From Rhineura floridana (lineage: Eukaryota > Chordata > Lepidosauria > Squamata > Rhineuridae): a stretch of DNA of 64,000 nt. The translations under genes were made by a program, and so were the position numbers. The stretch lies in contig NC_084483.1 of NCBI RefSeq assembly GCF_030035675.1, positions 3,844,501 through 3,908,500 of the forward strand, read 5' to 3'. The first letter of the stretch is position 1. Every line of letters starts with the position of its first letter. A model generated the notes under the pieces. The model was not told the DNA's origin and ran no database searches. It was given only the letters and a program-made list of their open reading frames with translations. Positions 34,495 to 46,509 of the stretch are shown here, one piece after another.

Positions 34495-37400
34495 ATAATA
34501 GAATACAGTAGAGTTGAAAGGAGCCTATAAGGTTCATCAAGTCCAGCCCCCTGCACAATACAGGAATCCAACTTAAACTATACCTGACAGGTGACTGTCA
34601 GCTGCCTCTTGAGTACCTCCAGTGCTGGAGAGCCCACTACCTCCCTAGGTAATTTGTTCCATTGTTGTATTGCTCTAACAGTTAGGAGGTTTTTCCTGAT
34701 GTTCAGTGGAAATCTGGCTTCCTGTAACTTGAGCCCACTATTCCATGTCCTGCCCTCTGGGGTGATTGATAAGAGATTCTGGCCCTCCTCTGTGTGACAA
34801 CTTTTCAAGTACTTGAAGAGTGCTATCTGTCTGGTCTTCTTAATGCTAAGTATGCCCAGTTTTTTCAGTCTCTCTTCATAGGGCTTTGTTTCCAGTCCCC
34901 CAACGGCAAATGTAGAAGAAGAATTGGAGAGATTTTACACAGAAGTACAGGAAGAAATTGATCACAAACCAAAACAAGATGTGCTGATAATCATGGGAGA
35001 CAGGAATGCAAAAGTAGGGAACACAGAAGAACTAGGAATTGTGGGGAAATGGGGCTTAGGAGATAGAAATGAAGCAGGAGAAAGACTTATTGAATTCTGG
35101 GAAGCCAATAATTTGTTACTTGCAAACACATTTTTTGAGCAACCGAAAAGACGACTGTAAACATGGACATCACCAAATGGTCAATATAGGAATCAAACTG
35201 ATTATATAATTGGTAGCAGAAGATGGAGAAGTTCCATACTTTCTGCGAAAACAAGACAATCTGCGGTACAGTTCATGAACTGGTCATATCGAAAATCACA
35301 GTAAAGCTAAAGAACAACAACAAAGCAATCATAATGCCAAAATAAAATTTAAATAACATCCCAGAAGAATATAAAGATCAAATAAGGAACAGATTTGAGG
35401 CTTTAAACTTAGTTGACAGAGAACCAGAAGAACTATGGAGTGAAGTCAGACATTATCATGGAAGAATGCAAAAAGACAATACCTCCTGTTAAAAAGAAAG
35501 ACCTCAATGGATGACTGAAGAAACTCTTAAAATGGTTAAAGAAAGAAGGAAAGCAAAACCAAAAGGAGACAGAAACACGACTAGAACCCTAAATGTAACA
35601 ATACAGTGACTAGTACATAGAGACAAAGAGAACTATTACAATAGTTATTGTATAGAAATAGAAGAGGACAACAAAAAGGGAAGAACAAGAGCCTTATTCC
35701 AAAAGATTAGAGAAATGAAAGGGAAATTTAAACCAAGAGTAGGGATGTTGAATAATCAACAGGGGAACACACTGACTGACCGAGATGAAATAAAAGAAAA
35801 ATGGGAGCAATACACTGAAGAACTCTATAAAAGAGATGCAACAATGTCAGATTCATTCATGGAGGAACCATATGATGAAGAACCAGAAATTTTAGATTGT
35901 AAGGTGAAAGCTGCTGTTAAAATAAACAAATCACCAGGAACAGATGGCATACCAATAGAATTGCTAGAAGCTACTGAGACTAAATTTGTCCAAATTTTGA
36001 CAAAAAATTATCAACAAATATGGAAAAGTAAACAATGGCCCACAGACTGGAAGCTTTCAATATACATCCCAATTCCAAAGAAATGGAATCCCAGGGAATG
36101 CAGTAATTATCGAACTATTGCCTTAATATCCATGCAAATAAAGTAATGCTCAAGATTCTACAACAAAGGCTCTTACCATATATGGAGCGAGAAATGCCAG
36201 ACATCCATGCTGGATTTAGAAAGGGAATAGGCACCACAGATCATATCACAAACATACATTAGATAATGGAACGGAGCAAGGAATTTCAGAAGGAGATCAC
36301 CCTGTGCTTTATAGATTACAGCAAAGCCTTTGATTGTGAAGTCACAAAATACTATGGAATGTTTTAAAAGAAATGGGGGTGCCACAACATCTGATTGTCC
36401 TGATGTGCAACCTATATTCTGGACAAGAGGCTACTGTAAGGACAGAATATGGAGATATTGAGTGGTTCCCAATAGGAAAGGGTTTGAGACAGGGGTGTAT
36501 TTTATCATCCTATTTGTTTAATCTATATACAGAACATATCATACGGAAAGCGGGATTGGACCAAGATGAAGGAGGTGTGAAAATTGGAGGGAATTGGACC
36601 ACGAGGACATTGAACTTGTCAAGGATTATCAATACCTTGGCATAATCATTAACCAAAATGGAGACAACAGTCAAGAAAACAGAAGAAGGCTAGGACTGGG
36701 GCGGGCAGCTATGAGAGAATTAAAAAAGGTCCTTAAATGCAAAGATGTATCACTGAACACTAAAGTCAGGATCATTCAGACCATGGTATTCCCAATCTCT
36801 ATGTGTCGATGTGAAAGCTGGACAGTGAAAAAAGCGGATAAGAGAAAAATCAACTCCTTTGAAATTAGTGTTGGAGGAGAGCTTTGTGCATACCATGGAC
36901 TGCAAAAAAGACAAATAATTGGGTGTTAGAACAAATTAAATCAGAACTGTCACTAGAACCTAAAATGATGAAACTGAGGTTATCATACTTTGGACAAGAC
37001 ATGATTCACTAGAAAAAGACAATAATGCTGGTAAAAACAGAAGGGAGTAGAAAAAGAGGAAGGCCAAACAAGAGATGGATTGATTCCATAAAGGGAGCCT
37101 CAGACCTGAACTTGCAAGATCTGAACAGGGTGGTTCATGACAGATGCTCTTGGAGGTCCTGATTCATAGGGTCACCATAAGTCGTAATCGACTGGAAGGC
37201 ACAGAACAGCAACAAAAATCATCCTTGTTGACCTCCTGTGAACCTGTTCCAGTTTGTCTGCATTGTCCTTTATGTGTGGCATCCAGAACTGGAGACAGTA
37301 CTCAAGAGAAGACCAAACAGTGCTGAATAGAGTGGAACTAGTACTTCATGTCATCTGGAGACTATACTTCTGTTAATACAGCCTAAAATAGCATTTGCCT

Positions 37401-38425
37401 TTTTTGCTGCCACATTGCACTGTTGCCTCATAATCCACTTGTACCCAACAACAATTTCAAGATCCTCCTTGCATGTAGTATTGCTGATCACTCATCTTAT
37501 AACTGTGCACTTGGTTTCTTTTTCTTAGGTGTAGAACTTTACACTTATCCCTGTTAAATTTCATTGTGTTGTTTTCAGCCCAATGCTCCAGCCTATCACG
37601 ATGGCTTTGAATTTTGTTTCTCTTTTCGAAGGTATTAGCTATCCCTCCCAATTTTGTATCATCTGCAGATTTAATAAACATTCCCTGCATATCTTCATCC
37701 AAGTCATTAATAAAAATGTTGAAGAGCACTGGGCCCAGGACCGAGCTCTGCAGTACTCCACTCATTACCTTCCCCCAGTTTAATAAGGAACCATAGATAA
37801 ACACTCTTTGAGTATGATTCAGTCACCAACTGTGGATCCACCTGATAGTTGTTCCATTCAGCCCACATTGGCTAGCTTGCAAATCAGAATATCATGGGCA
37901 CTTCATCAAAAGCTTTGCTGAAGTTGAGATATATTATACCCATAGCATTTCTACAGTCTATCAGGGAGGTTACCTGATCAAAAGATGAGATAAGATTTGT
38001 TTGGCAGGATTTCTTCTTGAAATGTTTCCATCTTGGCTTCTAGCAATTGCTGCATTTTTTTCAAGGTGGTTATGGACTGATCACTTTATAATCTGCTTCA
38101 GAATTTTCCCAGGGATTGATGTCAAGTCTGTAGTTCCGAGGTTCCTCCTTTTTGCCCTTTTTGAAGATAGGAATAATGTTAGCACTCCTCCAGTCATCTG
38201 GCACTTCACTCATTCTCCATGATTTCACAAATATAATACAGTGCTTCTGAGAGTTCTTCAATCGGTTCCTTCAGTACTCTAGGATGCAATTCATCAGGCC
38301 CTGGAGATTAGAACTTGTTTAAAGTAATTAGGTATTCTTTGAGCATTTGGTTATCAATCTCAAGCAGCAACCCTGTGCCTTGAAGTTCGTGTTTGCCAAG
38401 AGGGTCATAGAAACTTTTTTGGGAG
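34495..38425 (-). mobile_element. CR1 LINE (reverse) split by a BovB insertion
   Basis: The right part (37218-38425) reads in reverse as CR1 RT: GKVMSGVLQSSVLGPVLFNI, IKSADDTKLGG (motif C, YADD/FADD equivalent, about 37660-37700), NRDKCKVLHLRKRNQ, plus upstream blocks to KSPGPDELHP-like sequence near 38300. The left part (34495-34900) gives the C-terminal block (GLKLQEARFPLNIRKNLLTV) and the CR1 3' end. The two parts join in CR1 order when the BovB is removed. Several frame breaks; older than the BovB within it. About 1.6 kb of CR1 in total. Confidence 0.92.
34901..37217 (+). mobile_element. RTE/BovB LINE nested in CR1
   Basis: 5'-truncated but the most complete BovB here. Order of parts: endonuclease end (VEEELERFYTEVQEEI, GDRNAKVG, then the TWTSPNGQYRNQTDYIIGS block), linker, RT (KSPGTDGIPIELLEA, FVQILTKNYQQIWKSKQWPT, AGFRKGIGTTDHI, CFIDYSKAFD, LYSGQEATVRTEYGDIEWFP, GKGLRQGCILSSYLFNLYTE) and C-terminus (LVKDYQYLGIIINQNG, ESWTVKKADKRKINSFE). 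The frame is interrupted several times, and a deletion removes the usual YADD stretch near 36590. Ends with the AACAGCAACAAAA tail at 37217. No clear target duplication was found. Confidence 0.93.
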
Positions 38426-38467
38426 CCTTATTGTTGTTGTTATACTGGGCAATAAGAGTATTCTAGA

Positions 38468-38790
38468 GCTTGGTATGGCTCCTCAGCAGTGAACCTGTAG
38501 TGGTCTGTTTGCTAAGCAGGGTTTGCTTGGGTTTATATTTGGTTGAGACTACGTGTGTCTGCTGTAGAATATCCCCCCTTGTGGGGAAGGGCCATAGCTC
38601 AATGGCAGAACATCTGCCTTATATGCAGAAGATCCCAAGTTCAATGCCTGGCATCTCCAAGAAGGGCTAAGAGAGACTCCTCTCTGAAATCCTGGAGAGC
38701 CGCTGCTGGTGGTTAATGTAGACTGTAGGCAATATTGAGCAAGATAGATGATTGGTCTGACTCAGCGTAAAACAGCTTCCTACGTTCCTG
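38468..38790 (+). mobile_element. Composite SINE: 5S-like head plus tRNA-derived body
   Basis: 38495-38570 resembles 5S rRNA (TTTGCTAAGCAGGGTTTGCT, then TTGGTTGAGACTACG). It is followed directly by a tRNA-derived SINE body (38587-38660): box A-like CATAGCTCAATGGCAGAAC, box B-like AGTTCAATGCC, and the SINE trailer GGAGAGCCGCTGCTGGTG to ATTGGTCTGACTCAGCG and CAGCTTCCTACGTTC. Two RNA polymerase III heads in tandem are seen in some SINEs; alternatively two SINEs landed side by side. Confidence 0.6.
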
Positions 38791-39214
38791 GCAGAGACAA
38801 AAAGCCGTCTTGAGATGCCAGCAAAGAGATGCTGCTGCTGGTGCCTTCATAAAGCACTTCTGTTTCTGTCCCTTTCGAGTTTCTGCTTGTTATTGCTGGC
38901 TTGTTTGAGGCTGGGGGAGATATAGTTGCATATAGAGTTCACATATATGGGAAATGTGTCTGGTTGTTTTGGCTATCAGGTGAAAAACAAAGCACTTCCT
39001 TACCTCATCATGTCCCCTCCCCCTGTCAGGGGATGATGATCTTATTCTTCTGTTCAAACCACCCCAGCCCCACTTCAAGTGCAGGCACTCTGAAAAGAAA
39101 TATATTGCTTTCCACTCACTGTGGTTGAACTTTGAGCATTTTTTGTTTGTTTTTAATATCACCCCCACTGCACAATATTTCCTGGCAGACATTACGTTGT
39201 TGGCTAGGGAGACT

Positions 39215-39262
39215 GACTGTGTGTGTGTGAGAGAGAGGGGGAGAGGGAGGGAGGGGCAGAGT
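39215..39262. repeat. (GT)n(GA)n microsatellite
   Basis: GTGTGTGTGTGAGAGAGAGG grading into a GGGA-rich tract, next to the reverse SINE beginning at about 39266. Confidence 0.85.
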
Positions 39263-39265
39263 AGG

Positions 39266-40341
39266 ACACATAGAAGCTGCCTTATACTAAGTCAGACCCT
39301 TAGTTTCTATTATCTACGTCAGGGGTCACCAACCTTTTGGGATCAGTGGGCACATTTTGAATTTAGACAGTGCTGTGGGTGCTAGTCACAAAGTGACTAC
39401 CATGGGGCATGGCATAACACAAAGTTAGAGAGTGCACTCAATGCGAAGCTTTTCCCATAACTGTATTTCCATACTAGGAAAGGCTTAACTTGTTGAATTT
39501 GCACCTGCCATACAGCTGTTAAAAGCACAAGAACCCTATTTTCCCCAATGTCAACTCTAAACAAAAGCCTAGGCTGTCATTCTGTACCCACTTACTTGGG
39601 AATAAGCCTCATTAAACACAGACTTACTTCTGAGTAGACATATATACCATTGTATTGTAAGTTAAATATACAGTGAATTTTTAATGACTGCCTAGTCTTT
39701 AGCTCCTGCACAGCAATAGACATGTCTTACCTTCTTTGCAAAGGGAATGATTTAACACCCAGCCACCCTCCCTTATTGTGTAGTAGTATTTGCAGAAAAT
39801 ACCCTCTAGGGAGGACCTGATCTCAGATGAACCAGCCGCAGAAAAGATGGATTTGATTGCTAGGGAAAAAGAAAGGGAAAACTACAGAGATTCCAAGGAC
39901 TAGAAAACAAGACAAAACCAAGAAAAGTGCACTAAAGGGAGGGCAAAACAGCTCTTTAGGACTACAGGAATTCCTGTTGCCTGATGTCCAGACAAGTCAC
40001 TTACCAATCAAAGCTCTGACTTCACTCATTGGCTGAAAACATTGATGGGCAGGAGCAGCCAGGCTGGCTCATTTAACAGAAATCACTTAAAAGGCTACCT
40101 GCACATTTGGCTTCTTTACTTTCTATGGTGGCTAGAGACTTTTTTTTTTAAAAAAAGTTCAGAGTCTGGAGTCACTGCCTGGAGACACCAATGCAGACTG
40201 GTGCCTATGGGTGCCACATTGGCAACCCCTGGTCTATATTGACTGACTCTTCAGTAGGTCTTTCCCAGTACTATCTGGGGTTGAACTTGTGACTTTTTGC
40301 ATGGGAGGCACGTGTTTTACCACTGAGCTGTGGCCGTTTCC
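39266..40341 (-). mobile_element. tRNA-derived SINE (reverse) split by a hAT element
   Basis: The SINE's 3' part (39266-39319: TAGAAGCTGCCTTATACTAA, GTCAGACC) and its tRNA-derived part (40232-40341: GACTCTTCAGTAGGTC, GTTGAACTTGTGACTTTTTG, ACCACTGAGCTGTGGCC) lie on either side of the hAT element at 39320-40231 and join in the right order. Same family as the body of the composite SINE at 38587-38790. Confidence 0.85.
39320..40231 (+). mobile_element. hAT non-autonomous element nested in a SINE
   Basis: Starts CAGGGGTCACCAACCTTTTG and ends TTGGCAACCCCTG, imperfect inverse termini. Flanks ATCTACGT (39312-39319) and GTCTATAT (40232-40239) differ only by transitions and both fit the SINE target GTCTACAC, giving an 8-bp duplication with the nTCTAnAn form that hAT elements favour. 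The inside (912 bp) has no transposase and carries an inverse TCTACTCAGAAGTAAG module near 39625-39650. A second copy in the opposite direction lies at 51929-52981. Confidence 0.9.
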
Positions 40342-40559
40342 CAGAGCTTGAAAGTTTGGACTTGATTGTGTGTGGTAGAAGAATGTTAAGAACTTCTCAC
40401 ATAATTCTGTACATGCCTTAGTGAGATATAGGGTTCCTGCATTTTTAATGGTTGCATAAGAAGCAGACATTCAGCTGGTCAAGCACTTTCTGTCCTGGAG
40501 ATGTGGAAAATGTGACCTGTTAGATCTCTGCTTCTCGTGAAGTGAAAAGTGCACAGAAT

Positions 40560-42685
40560 ATAAATAGCTTCTTAGCTTTGTACAACAGCTTTATATTTCC
40601 CTGTTTATATTGAACACTCCAGCAGCAATTCTGTGCATTTACATGTGGGAAGATCAGCTCTTCCTTACGTACTTTTCAACTTTCTTCATGTTCGTAAAGC
40701 TTTGTAGATTGCTCCAGCATGTAGGTTACTTTGCATCCATTAGAGGGTGCTTCTGCATCAAGGAGCTATCTTACTCCTCAAACTCCAGTGCAAGTCGTCT
40801 GTACCTGTTACTACATAGACCAATTGTGCTTTGTAACAACACTCAAAAATGCAGATGTTATCATTTTCCTGTCAATACCATTAACAGAAATGGTCAGAAT
40901 TACATGAATATGTTGAAATTAAACATCACCGCACAGTAATGCTGCAAATCTGGAAACAAGGTGGTTAACCAGAAAAATGTTTTGTATATAATAGTTAGGA
41001 AACAAACACATTTTGAAAGATAATACTTTTGCCTCATTACAAGTAGTACTTTCAGCTTTGAGGAGAGTTTTGTTGCACACCAGAATATTTTGTAAATTTC
41101 AGCAGTTTTACTAGTAAATATTAATGCTTTCTTCAGTTGTTTTATTGGATCTAGCACCATACAGCGTTTTTTCCCCTTATGTGGCATTCCCACATTAGGA
41201 AGAAAGGTGGGAGAAGCTTACCTGCAAATGCAAATCGAAAAGGCCAGTTTGCTGTATGTTATTCAACTGCAAACGTACAGCCCCATCCTACCACTTTGAC
41301 TGATTGGTATCTGTGGTCTAAATAACTGACAAGCATTTCACATGATTGTTTATAATCATAGGTCATCACAATTTATTTAAAATTGCTATGTGAATGAGGA
41401 AAAGTGGGACACTATATTACAAAACTCAATAAAATAATCAAATAAGATTGCAGGGTAATTTGGACAAATAGTACACAGAAAATATTTGCAGACCCTGAGT
41501 TCAATGAAAATTTCTCATCACTTGCTCTGTTTATATGACACTCTGGACAACCAACATCAGATATTATTACCTCAATTCAGAGCTCCCAGGCTTATTAGAA
41601 ATTGCTAGGCAAGGATACAAATGTGTTTTGGAATCTTTGTTTTTGTTTTTTTTGTTTTTTAAAATAAATTTACAGTTAAAACATGTTCTTTTGGAAAGAA
41701 TTGCCTTCTGAAGATTGTCAATTATAAGCTTTTAAAATGATGCTACAGGGCTCAATAATGACACAACCTAACTGCATTTTTTGTGTTTCTCCCTCCAGAC
41801 TGTCTGAAGTAAACACACATACACTGTGATTGCTTTTCTACTTCTTTTAATGTTAATATAAAGCATGAAGGTTGTTTGTACAAATGCAACTTAAATCTTA
41901 TATTTCCCAGCAAAATGGGGCTTTAGCCCAAATGATACCTCAGTATAATGCAATTCACAAATGCTGATAATTAAACTAGTAGATTAATATTTTGACCTGT
42001 AACTTATTTATACTAAATTATACATTATACTTTTTATACGTAATACTGTAATGTTTTTGAATACACAGACAACTGGTGATAAGGTGTATAATTCCCTCTT
42101 GAGCAGCAAATTAAAATGCTAGAATATGCAGGCAACAGGAAGAACAGGTTAGCTTAGGAAGCTATTCGTGACTCCTGCTTAATTGGAAAAGTGTTAATTG
42201 GATAATAAATATTCTAAAAGTATTATTCATAGACATTCCTTTCAAAATGTCAAATTCCTTGTTAAAGGTCTGGTCTTACAAAGTATCAGAAAGCCAGACT
42301 TCCTAAGAGTGACCACTATAAATCCATCAAGATATCTAATGATGGAAAGTGGACTAATTAGTTCAGTCATACAAAAAAAGCGTGAAGGTATAATGTAATA
42401 AATGCAGTAATAGATGCCTGGGGTAGTTTGCTTCTATGAAAGCTCACCTGTCTGATCAAGATTTTTGGGACATGTAACTACAATTACAATCTGGAAAACA
42501 AGACAAAGAAAAGATAAAACCCCAGATATTCTGTCCTTTGCTAGCTGAAATAGAGGGGAAAGTATAAAGGAGGAAAAGGCCAAAACAAGAGCCAAGACTG
42601 AATGACCTGGCTGGACATTATTTCCAATAGCAGTATATATGAAGGAAACTGTTGGTACACATCCAGTCCTCCTTAGGAGACATTT
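40560..42685. other. Anonymous intron-like stretch
   Basis: A 109-codon plus-strand frame (40610-40939) contains many cysteines and aromatics but no motif I know, and an opposite-strand frame overlaps its end. No convincing splice sites. The rest is AT-rich without recognised features. Confidence 0.4.
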
Positions 42686-42689
42686 TGTT

Positions 42690-42970
42690 TATTCAAATGT
42701 ATGGATTCTTCAAAGCCACTTCTGTCTGCCATGTCCGCCGAGAACTGAAAACATGGTTTTTTAGGCAGGCATTCGAGACCTCTGTCTAATTTAGTTTAAA
42801 TTTTTGTATGATGGGGGTAGGTTTGGATTGAGTATACTTATTGTTGTTTTGTATTATATGTTATATTTTACTATATGTTATATTTTAGTCTATGTACGCC
42901 GCCTAGAGTGGCCGTTAATTCGGCCAGATAGGCGGCCTAGAAATAAATTTTTATTATTATTATTATTATA
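42690..42970 (+). mobile_element. L2-type LINE 3' end
   Basis: Encodes a short AELKTWFFRQAFET-like block (TCCGCCGAGAACTGAAAACA), then a 3' UTR with GCCGCCTAGAGTGGCCGTTA and GGCGGCCTAGAAATAAATTT and an (ATT)n tail. A further L2-like subfamily. Fully 5' truncated. Confidence 0.7.
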
Positions 42971-43019
42971 TTTTGCCCTTTATTTATTTAATGAGCTTTT
43001 ATATTGGTTTTTGTAACTC

Positions 43020-45585
43020 CAAAACATGCTCCCTGGCATTAAAAAGTTTAAAATCAAAACTGAGTCCAGTGTGGCATACTCCCAAGCAAAAGTGTGTTAG
43101 ATTGCATCATATTTCCAATACCACATGAATTATTCAGGAGCATTATGTTTGAATGACATTGGAAACTAACACTGATACCTGAGATGCCAGAGACCTAGTT
43201 CCCCTCCTGTTGGTGTCCAATGGGAGGGAACGTAGGGGTGGAAATTGTAGGTTGGGTCAGCACAGCTATCAGCTGCTTGGATTAGAGCCTGCTTGTCAAA
43301 CATGCCACTGCTAAAGGATGTTCTGCCTCCCACTTGCTAGCTCAACACTGGTTGGTTTGGGGGTGGATTAGGCAGGGTGGACTGGATAGTCTAATCTGTT
43401 TAGAAGCTCATGTCCTTTTTGATTTCCCTCCAATCCGTGTATCAAATGTCATCCCTGTCAGGAATGCTGGCTTCCTTTTGTTCACTTCAGTTGGATGCTG
43501 GTTGATGGGCCCAGGAAGAAATGAATCAGATTCATAGATAGGAGACAGATAAAATCCCAAGGTCCTAGCAAAGGTTTGCTCTATGGCACATATGAATATT
43601 GGTTGTGAGCTCATCTTTCTTTATAGTTATCATTGTTGCTACTATTTATTTAGATGCTTGGGCATCATATGGGGACCAAGCAAGTAGGGGTGAGGTTCTC
43701 ACATAAAAATACTTGAGGGGCGTAGGTGACTTAGCAGAAGAGGTGGGCATTTCCACAGACAACAGATGCACTGAAATATTCCTGCAAACATTATACCATC
43801 GTCATGGAAATGGTAATCAATAAAGTTGTGATTTGTTTTAACCCAGTTCCATATATATGTGGGCATGCCCTGCCCTTTCTCTTCTTTGTATCCTGTACCA
43901 GCACAATCTTATTTCTGTTCTGAATATGTTCTGTTGTGTTTTGGATCACTGCTGTAGTAGCTAGGTTCAAAATATGAAGTGGAATTTTCCCAATTGTATA
44001 ATGTGACCAGTATGCAGGTTTAGAACTGAAAACAGCTGCTGTGTAGCTTCATAAAGGTTTCAGCCGTGTTCAACTAGGTTTTTGTTTGTTGACAATGTAT
44101 TTCTAATCATGGAAGAACAGTGATACTTATATTAAATGACACTGTTGAAACAAGCCATTCCTAAAGGTTGAGAAGTCTAATGTTAGTGATTTAGAGGTGT
44201 TCAAAATAGTGTTTCACATCACTCATATAACTAGTCCAGGGGTGTTGAATGAAATTACCATGTGCTTTATAGCCTGAAAACTTTGTGAGGGATTGTGTGT
44301 AAGGAGCCATTATAGGTTTAGCCATTATCAGTTTGGTAGGTTAACACTGTAACAATAAGCGGCATAAAATTGTAGTCTCTCTTCATATCAAAGCATCACT
44401 GGTATTCAAATAGTTAGCTTCCACACCTATTAATCTAGAAAAAGCCGGGTAGTTTACGCCATTTCACATGTTATAGCCCTCATATCATGTAGTAAGCCTC
44501 TTGCTGTGTGTGCTAATCCAGTCATGTAGAGGGGCTCGAAAGCATCCCAAATTCCTAGACAGTTTCCACATTGTCAGGTTAGGATGCATGGGCTTCCACC
44601 ACTTCAAAGTGAGCCTTCACATGTGGGCTGTAAAAAAACATACGCAGATCCCTACAATCATGTATGTGCTTAGTGTGGATCAGAGCCAAGTACTTGTGTT
44701 GGATAAGAATGTCCAAAAGGTTTGACTTAAATGAAAAGCTGTATTCTTAGATTCAGACAGAAGGAGTCTGATTTGAGCTGCTAAGAAAAACATACATAAA
44801 TTAATGTATTAAAATTGCAAACAGGAAAATAGTTGGTGATTATAACATTTACACATACGCAAATACTTTATTTTTGGTACTTAATCATTTAAATGTGATT
44901 ACTGAAATGTTTGAACAAGTGCACGTTTCTTCAAAGTCATTTTCAATAAGCCTAAACACGTAGCACAGCAATCTTGAATTATTAGAATATAAATGTTGAT
45001 GGTTCTTTTCGTTCTTTCAGTGGAAGTGGACATATCTGAAAATAAAGTATTTTTCCTCATATAATTCTGTTTGAACATCAGAAACAAGTACAAAGGCAGA
45101 AAAGGATTTTTCCCTTGTTTGTATTTCTTGCAAAAGAAAAGTCTGGTACATGGGCATTGTAATTATTTCCTGATTTAGCAAAATGTATAAAATCCTTAAG
45201 CTGCTTAAACCAGGTTACTTGACTTCAGTGGAACCAAACCAGCCCAAGTAGCTTCAACATTTATATAAAATCATTCTGATCAGCAAGAAGTTTATGGTAA
45301 AATAATTAAGGTTACTACTTACTTGGGAAGGTTTCTATTTAAATACTACTGGAAATTGAATGATTTAACATGTAGGTAGACAAGTTGTGTTTTATTTTTC
45401 TGGCTGCCCTACAACAGTAGAAATTAGTTTTAAGTGGATTATTATTATAAATTTTTGTGAATTTTTAGAAATGGAACTTGATAATTCTTTCATATTGAAA
45501 AAGTTTTTCTTTCTACAGAAAAGAACATAACCTCTGAAAATGTATGAACTTGTTAACATTTCAATTTACAACTTCTTGTAATTCT
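43020..45585. other. Anonymous intron-like stretch
   Basis: No frame above about 75 codons with protein-like features, no RNA gene and no repeat family that I can name. Confidence 0.45.
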
Positions 45586-45586
45586 C

Positions 45587-46506
45587 AAAAGTATTGTTCA
45601 GAAGAATTGTTCAGATTCTAGAGATAAAGTTATCAATGGCATGGATAATCTTCTGGACTGGAATGATGTGATGGAGCCCAATATAGAGAAAATCTATGGA
45701 ATTAATTGCAGCCATGTGACAATGGAAAAACTTTTAAGAGATGATCCAGTGCATTTTGAAAAAAAGAACAGAGATATGATTTTACAGCAGTATTTCAGCA
45801 ACCTATTCAGAATGGATGGCAAGAAAATATTTGGGATAGAGGTAATTCCCATCAGACTCTTACTATATGACTATGGCTTTGACAGCAAGATTATTATGGA
45901 ATACTGATAATGGAAGATTGGACATTGAAATTACTGGACTTAACAAGACTACTGAAGATGGAAGATGGAAAATGGAACTAATAGAGATAATAGAACAATG
46001 GCTACTGAAATTATTGAACCTAACAGATTCTGATGTGATGGATTAATTGAAATGTTTATTTTGACTATGGTTATGACAATAAGATTATCATAATTAGTAA
46101 TGAGATGGATTAATCGATATGCTTATCTGGAAAAAAAAATTGATAGATATATTTCTTAAAGAATTGAAACCTCTCTTTGACTTTTTGTGGAAAGAATAAA
46201 GTAATGTTTATGAGATTTGATGATTAAGTAAGATAACTACTGGAGGAAAGTGATTTTATAATATGACTTAAGAGACAGGATTGTTATATATTATAGACTT
46301 ATAACTGATTTGATCTTTGACAAATGGGAAGTCAATATTTTACTCTTTATTTTTTATTTTTGTTTTTTTTTTTTCTTTTTTTCTTTTTGTTTAACTATTT
46401 TTGATTTTGTTTTTTGTCTTTGAATGTTTTATGATTTTGTCTTGTATGTTTTATGAAAATCTGAATAAAAATTATTGAAAAAAAAAAAAAAGTATTGTTC
46501 AGAAGA
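45587..46506 (+). mobile_element. HAL1-like L1 derivative: ORF1-like part joined to L1 3' end
   Basis: Flanked by AAAAGTATTGTTCAGAAGA on both sides (45587-45605, 46488-46506; the leading As merge with the tail). The first part (45641-45907) encodes 88 residues resembling the C-terminal part of L1 ORF1p (PNIEKIYGINCSHVTMEKL, RDMILQQYFSNLFRMDGKKI). From about 46115 the sequence is collinear with the 3' part of the L1 at 30564 (the TTTCTTAAAGAATTGAAACC block, AATAAA at 46464, poly-A). The RT and endonuclease regions are absent. This is the plan of half-L1 (HAL1) elements known in mammals. Confidence 0.7.
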
Positions 46507-46509
46507 GTT

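Noticed and set aside
38587-38660. tRNA gene
   Set aside because: Boxes A and B are degenerate and the sequence continues into a SINE trailer; no cloverleaf could be closed.
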